From Tepidimonas sp. UBA997 (GTDB taxonomy: Bacteria > Pseudomonadota > Gammaproteobacteria > Burkholderiales > Burkholderiaceae_C): 37,878 nucleotides of DNA. The translations under genes and the position numbers were made by a program. The stretch is taken from contig DBAZ01000072.1 of assembly GCA_002291945.1 (NCBI GenBank), forward strand, positions 1 through 37,878, given 5' to 3'. The number at the start of each line of letters is the position of its first letter. Position 1 is the stretch's first letter. The notes below the pieces were generated by a model, which was given only the letters and a program-made list of their open reading frames with translations, ran no database searches and was not told the origin of the DNA. Positions 33,539 to 37,878 of the stretch are shown here, piece by piece.

Positions 33539-34576
33539 TCATCTCCTTGGGGCATGGCCCGTTTGAAAAAACCCTTGCATGTCGGGCGGCATGGGGACGC
33601 CCGTCTGATGCGCCCGTTCCAGCACCTGCCAAAAATAGCGGAAACTGGCCCGGTCGTGCAAATGCCCCTGATGGGATATCGGCCCCCAGTGCGCCGCCTC
33701 GGCCGCACCAATGATCGCGGCGGCCCGCTCCACCTCGTCCTGCGCCGGGGCGAAGGCGTCGATGATGGGCTGGATCTGATCGGGGTGTATGCTCCACATG
33801 CGGGTGTAAGCCAGCTCGGTGGCGGCTCGCCGTGCGGCCCGGCCCAGCGCCGCGCCATCCTTGAATTCGGTCACGACACAATGCGAAGGCACCTTGCCGT
33901 GGGCATGGCAGGCGCTGGCGAGTTCCATCTTGGCCCGCTGCACCAGCGGATGGCTGAACTGCCCGTCAACGCCCATGGCGTATGCAGGAATGGCACCCCC
34001 GTGGGCCGATACGAAATCCATCAGGCCAAAACTCATCGACTCCACCGCCGGGTGGGCGGCGATGTCGAAGGCCCGATGCACCGCCAGCGGCGACTCGATC
34101 AGCACATGCAAGGGCAGTTGCGGGTGCCCAGCCGCCGCGATGGCCGCCGCCGCCGCTTCTACATCCGCCACCGACTCGACCTTGGGCAGCATCAGGTAGG
34201 CCAGACGCCCACCCACCTGGCCGACCAGGGTGGCGACGTCGGCCTCGAACGACGGATGCCCGACCGCGTGTACCCGCACACCGACCCGCTGGCCTTGCGG
34301 CCCAGCGCCAGCCCCACTACCAGACCCAACCGTCGGCACAGCCCGGACCAGTTCGGTCACCAGCGCGGCATGTTCGGCCTCGCCACCCGCAGGTGCGCCG
34401 TCCTCACAGTCGAGCGTGACGTCGAACACACAGGCCCCCAAGCGCTCGATGAATTCGGCCTGCAAGGCCAGGCTCTTGCGCATACGCGCCGCCACGCCGC
34501 TGTAATGGTCACAGACCGGCAGCTTGACAGCCCCGGCCTGAGCGCCCAACAAGACCTCGCGCGGATGCATGCGCAT
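33539..34576 (-). CDS. HpcH/HpaI aldolase / citrate lyase beta-like (CoA ester lyase) family protein
   Basis: 345 residues with the TIM-barrel fold of CitE-like enzymes. Metal and substrate residues are visible in FDVTLDCEDGAPAG (acidic cluster), LMLPKVESVADVE and VLIESPLAVHRAFDIA; SFGLMDFVSAHG and MWSIHPDQIQPI follow in family order. Relatives cleave or form malyl-CoA, citramalyl-CoA or citryl-CoA, or hydrolyse malyl-CoA; I cannot choose among these. The C-terminus (about 285-345) is longer than in CitE. The start is ATG at 34576 (or 34570), 10 bp after the mdh stop, with no clear ribosome binding site. Being between mdh and acnB it probably works on a C4-C6 dicarboxylic or tricarboxylic CoA ester. 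Confidence 0.85.
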   Translation of the reverse strand: MRMHPREVLLGAQAGAVKLPVCDHYSGVAARMRKSLALQAEFIERLGACVFDVTLDCEDGAPAGGEAEHAALVTELVRAVPTVGSGSGAGAGPQGQRVGVRVHAVGHPSFEADVATLVGQVGGRLAYLMLPKVESVADVEAAAAAIAAAGHPQLPLHVLIESPLAVHRAFDIAAHPAVESMSFGLMDFVSAHGGAIPAYAMGVDGQFSHPLVQRAKMELASACHAHGKVPSHCVVTEFKDGAALGRAARRAATELAYTRMWSIHPDQIQPIIDAFAPAQDEVERAAAIIGAAEAAHWGPISHQGHLHDRASFRYFWQVLERAHQTGVPMPPDMQGFFQTGHAPRR

Positions 34577-34586
34577 GCCCGTTTGC

Positions 34587-35573
34587 TTACAGCAGGTGCT
34601 TGACGCCGTCCTGCTCGCCCTGCAGCTCGGCCAGGGTCTTGTTGATGCACTCTTGCGAGAACGCATCGATCGGCAGGCCCTCGACGATCTGGTATGCGCC
34701 GCCGACGCAGGTCACGGGGTAGCCAAACATCACTTCTTTGGGGATGCCGTATTCGCCATTCGACGGCACGCCCATGGTGACCCATTCGCCTTGAGTGCCC
34801 AGCGCCCAGTCGCGCATGTGGTCGATGGCGGCATTGGCCGCCGAAGCGGCAGAACTCAGGCCCCGCGCTTCGATGATGGCGGCACCGCGCTTGCCCACGG
34901 TGGGCAGGAACACGTCCTTGTTCCAGACCTGGTCGTTGATCATGTCCTTCACCGAAGCGCCGTCGATGGTGGCAAAACGGTAGTCGGCGTACATGGTTGG
35001 CGAGTGGTTGCCCCACACGGCCAGCTTCTTGATCGAGGCCACCGGCTTGCCGGTTTTGCTGGCCAACTGGCTCAGGGCGCGGTTGTGGTCCAGACGCAGC
35101 ATGGCGGTGAAGTTCTTGGCGGGCAGATCGGGGGCCGACTTCATGGCGATGTAGGCGTTGGTATTGGCCGGGTTGCCCACCACCAGCACCTTGACGTTGC
35201 GGCTGGCCACGGCGTTCAGCGCTTTGCCCTGGGCAGTGAAGATCTGGGCGTTGGCAGCCAGCAGATCGGCGCGTTCCATGCCAGGGCCACGCGGACGGGC
35301 ACCCACCAGCAGGGCGTAATCGGTGTCTTTGAAGGCGGTCATGGCGTCGCTGTGAGCCTCCATCCCAGCCAGCAGCGGGAAGGCGCAGTCGTCGAGTTCC
35401 ATCATCACGCCCTTGAGGGCTTTCTGGGCCTTCTCGTCCGGGATTTCCAGCAACTGCAGAATGACGGGCTGATCTTTACCCAGCATTTCGCCGGAAGCAA
35501 TGCGAAACAGCAGGGCGTAACCAATCTGACCTGCGGCACCGGTAACGGCCACACGGACGGGCTTCTTGCTCAT
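34587..35573 (-). CDS. mdh: Malate dehydrogenase
   Basis: 328 residues. The enzyme is NAD-dependent and interconverts malate and oxaloacetate in the TCA cycle. The nucleotide-binding motif VTGAAGQIGYALL, substrate loop GARPRGPGMERADLL (Arg residues), RLDHNRA with the catalytic Asp and WGNHSPTMYAD with the catalytic His are all present. The sequence belongs to the cytosolic/Thermus-like Mdh type common in Betaproteobacteria. ATG at 35573 has GGAG 8 bp upstream. It is the first gene of a four-gene operon (mdh, HpcH/HpaI lyase, secreted protein, acnB) and is divergent from the GntR-type regulator across 115 bp. Confidence 0.97.
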   Translation of the reverse strand: MSKKPVRVAVTGAAGQIGYALLFRIASGEMLGKDQPVILQLLEIPDEKAQKALKGVMMELDDCAFPLLAGMEAHSDAMTAFKDTDYALLVGARPRGPGMERADLLAANAQIFTAQGKALNAVASRNVKVLVVGNPANTNAYIAMKSAPDLPAKNFTAMLRLDHNRALSQLASKTGKPVASIKKLAVWGNHSPTMYADYRFATIDGASVKDMINDQVWNKDVFLPTVGKRGAAIIEARGLSSAASAANAAIDHMRDWALGTQGEWVTMGVPSNGEYGIPKEVMFGYPVTCVGGAYQIVEGLPIDAFSQECINKTLAELQGEQDGVKHLL

Positions 35574-35617
35574 GAAAACACTCCAGTAGTAACGGTTGAG
35601 GAAAACAAACTTTTCCG

Positions 35618-35647
35618 AGTGTACCCCGGCACACCCTCGATCGTCAA
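35618..35647 (-). promoter_or_regulatory. Sigma-70 promoter of the mdh operon
   Basis: On the minus strand TTGACG (complement of 35642-35647), 18 bp and TACACT (complement of 35618-35623) form a good promoter. Transcription would begin near 35611, with a leader of about 38 nt to the mdh ATG. The palindrome at 35659-35670 lies 12 bp upstream of this -35, a position that could suit activation or repression. Confidence 0.65.
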
Positions 35648-35650
35648 TTT

Positions 35651-35670
35651 GTCTTATGTCTTATATAAGA
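35651..35670. promoter_or_regulatory. Candidate GntR operator: perfect palindrome plus direct repeat between mdh and the regulator
   Basis: TCTTATATAAGA (35659-35670) is a perfect 12-bp palindrome. GTCTTAT occurs twice in tandem (35651-35657, 35658-35664), so the palindrome's left half is duplicated. The site overlaps a likely promoter for the GntR gene (TTGTCT at 35649-35654, 16 bp, TATGAT at 35671-35676) and sits just upstream of the mdh -35. GntR-family proteins bind such short palindromes, so this is the obvious site for the neighbouring regulator. Confidence 0.65.
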
Positions 35671-35688
35671 TATGATGCGGCCTACACC

Positions 35689-36489
35689 ATGAGCGCTTCC
35701 AGCACCGTCGATCCTTCGTCTGCCAGCCCCACCCTCCCAGAAAATGGGGGGGCGGTTCAGGCTACGCCGGCTTTCAGCCCGCTGTACCAGCAGATCAAGA
35801 ACCTGCTTCTGCACAGCCTGCAGAACGGTGAATGGAAGCCAGGCGACCTGATCCCCAGCGAACTCGAACTCGCTGGCCGCTACCGCGTCAGCCAAGGCAC
35901 CGTGCGCAAGGCCATCGACGAGCTGGCCGCCGACAACCTGCTCGTGCGACGCCAGGGCAAGGGCACGTTCGTGGCCACCCACGCCGAAGAACACATTCAA
36001 TACCGCTTTCTGCGCCTGCACCCCGACGTCGGCACGCTCGACAGCGAAGGGCCGGCGCAGCGCCAGATCCTGTCTTGCAAGCGGGTGCGCGCACCGGCCG
36101 AAATCACCGCGCCACTGGGCTTGCGGGCTGGCGATGTGCTGGTGCAGGTCAGTCGCGTGCTGTCGTTCCACGCGCTCCCCACCATTTTTGAAGACCTGTG
36201 GCTGCCCGGCAACACCTTCAAAGGACTGACGCTGGAGGCCCTGACCCAGCACCAGGGCCCGATGTACGCGCTGTTCGAGTCGGCATTCGGCGTCCGCATG
36301 GTGCGCGCCGAGGAAAGAATCAGGGCCGTCAGCGCCGACCCGGTAGCCGCCGACGCTTTGCAGGTCCCCTTCGGCAGCCCCTTGCTGAGTGTGGAGCGCG
36401 TCGCCTACACCTACAACGACACGCCGATGGAATTTCGCCGCGGCCTGTACCGCACCGACCGACATCATTACCGCAATGCCCTGAGTTGA
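35689..36489 (+). CDS. GntR family transcriptional regulator, HutC-type with UTRA domain
   Basis: 266 residues. A Ser/Pro-rich tail (1-22) precedes a GntR winged helix (about 26-95: LYQQIKNLLLHSLQNGEW, then IPSELELAGRYRVSQGTVRKAIDELAADNLLVRRQGKGTFVA in parts). The C-terminal UTRA-type ligand domain (about 100-260) includes LLSVERVAYTYNDTPMEFRRGLYRTD, in two blocks, characteristic of HutC-type regulators. I chose ATG at 35689; an in-frame ATG at 35656 lies inside the proposed operator. The gene stands between the divergent mdh operon and sdhCDA, so control of TCA-cycle genes, and of itself, is a reasonable inference. The effector is unknown, possibly a TCA intermediate. Confidence 0.9.
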   Translation: MSASSTVDPSSASPTLPENGGAVQATPAFSPLYQQIKNLLLHSLQNGEWKPGDLIPSELELAGRYRVSQGTVRKAIDELAADNLLVRRQGKGTFVATHAEEHIQYRFLRLHPDVGTLDSEGPAQRQILSCKRVRAPAEITAPLGLRAGDVLVQVSRVLSFHALPTIFEDLWLPGNTFKGLTLEALTQHQGPMYALFESAFGVRMVRAEERIRAVSADPVAADALQVPFGSPLLSVERVAYTYNDTPMEFRRGLYRTDRHHYRNALS

Positions 36490-36633
36490 GGGGCCACCCA
36501 TGGGCTCCAACATGTCCCCGCAGTTTAGTCATCCATGGTGCGTTGCAATAGAATACGACAGGTTTTAGCTAGGGTTTTCCTGCATATTTCACACCCGTTT
36601 TTCCCCCGCCATCCGTTCCAACAAGGCCTTCCC
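36490..36633 (+). promoter_or_regulatory. Intergenic region upstream of sdhC with candidate promoters
   Basis: 144 bp separate the GntR gene from sdhC. Two weak promoters are possible: TTAGTC (36525-36530), 18 bp, TAGAAT (36549-36554); or TTGCAA (36543-36548), 17 bp, TAGCTA (36566-36571). No copy of the TCTTATATAAGA palindrome is present here. AAGG before the ATG is the sdhC ribosome binding site. Confidence 0.35.
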
Positions 36634-37065
36634 ATGACAGAACTGAGTAAAAAACGGCCCGAGTTTCGCAATATCAACGCGTTTCGGGACCTGACCACTT
36701 ACCGACTGCCCGCTGCTGGCTGGGTGTCGATCCTGCACCGCATCAGCGGTCTGCTGATGTTCCTGCTGATGCCCTTCATCATCTGGATGTTCGACACCTC
36801 CCTGTCGTCGGAAATCTCCTTCGGGGTGTTCACGGCTGCGTTCAGCGCCGGGATCGGCTTCATTCCTGGCTGGTTCGTCAAACTGGTGCTGCTGGCCCTG
36901 ATCTGGGCCTATCTGCACCACTTCATCGCGGGTGTGCGCCACCTCTACATGGACGCCACCCACAGCGTCAGCAAAGCGTTCGGCAAGTCTTCGGCCGTGC
37001 TCACGCTGGTGCTGAGTCTGGGCCTGACGGCCGTGCTGGGTGCCAAACTGTTTGGCCTGTACTGA
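36634..37065 (+). CDS. sdhC: Succinate dehydrogenase cytochrome b556 subunit
   Basis: 143 residues with three membrane helices (about 30-52, 66-92, 105-142). This is the large membrane anchor of complex II, which binds haem b and ubiquinone with SdhD. WVSILHRISGLLMF is the SdhC signature and HHFIAGVRHLYMD contains the haem-ligand His. ATG at 36634 has AAGG upstream; the longer frame from 36535 has no family similarity. It is the first gene of the sdhCDA operon, with 22 bp to sdhD. Confidence 0.96.
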   Translation: MTELSKKRPEFRNINAFRDLTTYRLPAAGWVSILHRISGLLMFLLMPFIIWMFDTSLSSEISFGVFTAAFSAGIGFIPGWFVKLVLLALIWAYLHHFIAGVRHLYMDATHSVSKAFGKSSAVLTLVLSLGLTAVLGAKLFGLY

Positions 37066-37087
37066 TTTTTAGACGAGGAGTATTCCC

Positions 37088-37453
37088 ATGGCAGTCAACT
37101 ACGGCTCCAAGCGCGTGGTCACGGGTGCGCACTACGGCATGCGCGACTGGTTGATGCAGCGCATCACCGCCGCCCTCATGGCCCTGTTCACCCTCGTGGT
37201 GCTGGTGCAAGTCATCTTCACCAGTGGCCCGATCGGCTACGAAACCTGGGCCGGCATCTTTGCCGCCCAATGGATGAAGCTGCTGACTTTCAGCATGATC
37301 ATCGCCCTGATGTGGCACGTCTTCGTCGGGGTGCGCGACATCTGGATGGATTACGTCAAACCCGTGGGCCTGCGCCTGGCCCTGCATGTGTTCACCATCG
37401 TCTGGCTGGTTGGCTGCGCCGGCTGGGCCTTTCAAGTCCTCTGGAGGCTCTGA
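37088..37453 (+). CDS. sdhD: Succinate dehydrogenase membrane anchor subunit
   Basis: 121 residues with three predicted membrane helices (about 28-46, 57-80, 95-117). It is the small anchor of complex II. MQRITAALMALF is the typical first-helix entry, and the second helix ends LMWHVFVGVRDIWMDYVKP, with the His likely to be the second haem ligand and the DYVKP ending diagnostic for SdhD. ATG at 37088 is preceded by GAGGAG. It is followed after 3 bp by sdhA. Confidence 0.96.
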   Translation: MAVNYGSKRVVTGAHYGMRDWLMQRITAALMALFTLVVLVQVIFTSGPIGYETWAGIFAAQWMKLLTFSMIIALMWHVFVGVRDIWMDYVKPVGLRLALHVFTIVWLVGCAGWAFQVLWRL

Positions 37454-37456
37454 TTC

Positions 37457-37878
37457 ATGTCGTCCACTTCTTCCTTGCCGCGCCGCCGCTTTGACGTCGT
37501 GATCGTCGGCGCTGGCGGCTCCGGCATGCGTGCGTCCTTGCAACTGGCCCGCGCCGGCCTGAATGTGGCGGTGCTGTCCAAAGTCTTCCCGACCCGCTCG
37601 CACACCGTGGCCGCCCAAGGGGGCATCGGTGCCTCGCTGGGCAACATGAGCGAAGACAATTGGCATTACCACTTCTACGACACCGTCAAGGGCTCCGACT
37701 GGCTGGGCGACCAGGACGCGATCGAGTTCATGTGCCGCGAAGCGCCCAAGGTGGTCTATGAACTGGAACACTTCGGCATGCCGTTCGACCGCAACCCCGA
37801 CGGCACCATCTACCAGCGCCCCTTCGGTGGCCACACCGCCAACTACGGCGAAAAGCCGGTGCAGCGCGCCTGCGCCGC
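37457..37878 (+). CDS. sdhA: Succinate dehydrogenase flavoprotein subunit (partial, 3' end off window)
   Basis: About 140 N-terminal residues of the FAD subunit of complex II. The Rossmann motif FDVVIVGAGGSGMRASLQL opens the protein. His in TRSHTVAAQGGIGASLGN is the residue that covalently carries FAD in this family. HFGMPFDRNPDGTIYQRPFGG is part of the active-site region. ATG at 37457 has GGAGG about 9 bp upstream, within the sdhD end. The gene runs off the right edge; sdhB would be expected next. Confidence 0.97.
   Translation, partial: MSSTSSLPRRRFDVVIVGAGGSGMRASLQLARAGLNVAVLSKVFPTRSHTVAAQGGIGASLGNMSEDNWHYHFYDTVKGSDWLGDQDAIEFMCREAPKVVYELEHFGMPFDRNPDGTIYQRPFGGHTANYGEKPVQRACA

Overview
The window reads as a stretch of GC-rich Betaproteobacterial chromosome, most likely order Burkholderiales and probably family Comamonadaceae. 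The grounds are a pyrR-pyrB-pyrC' operon with a degenerate dihydroorotase, a rubredoxin gene heading a pilGHIJ-chpA cluster, a thiD-like gene next to hemL, and a GntR gene ahead of sdhCDA with mdh divergent from it. A short intergenic element between pyrB and pyrC' also resembles repeats I recall from Comamonadaceae. I cannot fix the genus. Coding density is high. I see no rRNA, tRNA, CRISPR array, prophage or insertion sequence.

Layout: 1-2000 holds the end of a branched-chain amino acid type ABC transporter operon (a lipoprotein substrate-binding protein, then livG running off the left edge). Divergent from it, 2173-3888 encodes a degenerate receiver domain joined to TPR repeats. On the minus strand, 3978-8810 is a tight operon in the order yqgE, ruvX/yqgF, pyrR, pyrB, pyrC' (pseudo-dihydroorotase), plsC, with a SemiSWEET-type gene (8851-9120) and an orphan ABC substrate-binding protein (9166-10368) upstream. 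A DNA photolyase (10585-12087) points the other way.

12091-21070 (minus) is a chemosensory system for type IV pili: rubredoxin, pilG, pilH, pilI, pilJ and a very large CheA-like hybrid kinase (pilL/chpA). Divergent from it are a thiD-like kinase and hemL. On the minus strand 23453-26080 carries trhP/yegQ and a DUF3095 protein. 26189-30351 is an aldehyde oxidation module: an aldehyde dehydrogenase and a DUF779 protein, with a divergent AcoR-type sigma-54 activator and a good sigma-54-like promoter between them.

The right end is a TCA-cycle divergon. To the left run mdh, an HpcH/HpaI (CitE-like) lyase, a small secreted protein and acnB in one compact operon ending in a clear terminator. To the right run a GntR/HutC-family regulator and sdhC, sdhD and sdhA (cut by the window edge). 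A perfect 12-bp palindrome with an adjoining direct repeat lies between the two arms and is a strong candidate for the operator controlling central carbon flux.

Most genes belong to known families. I found no clear new defence or mobile system. The least described parts are the TCA divergon with its embedded lyase and secreted protein, the receiver-TPR protein, the DUF3095 gene, and the intergenic repeat inside the pyr operon.
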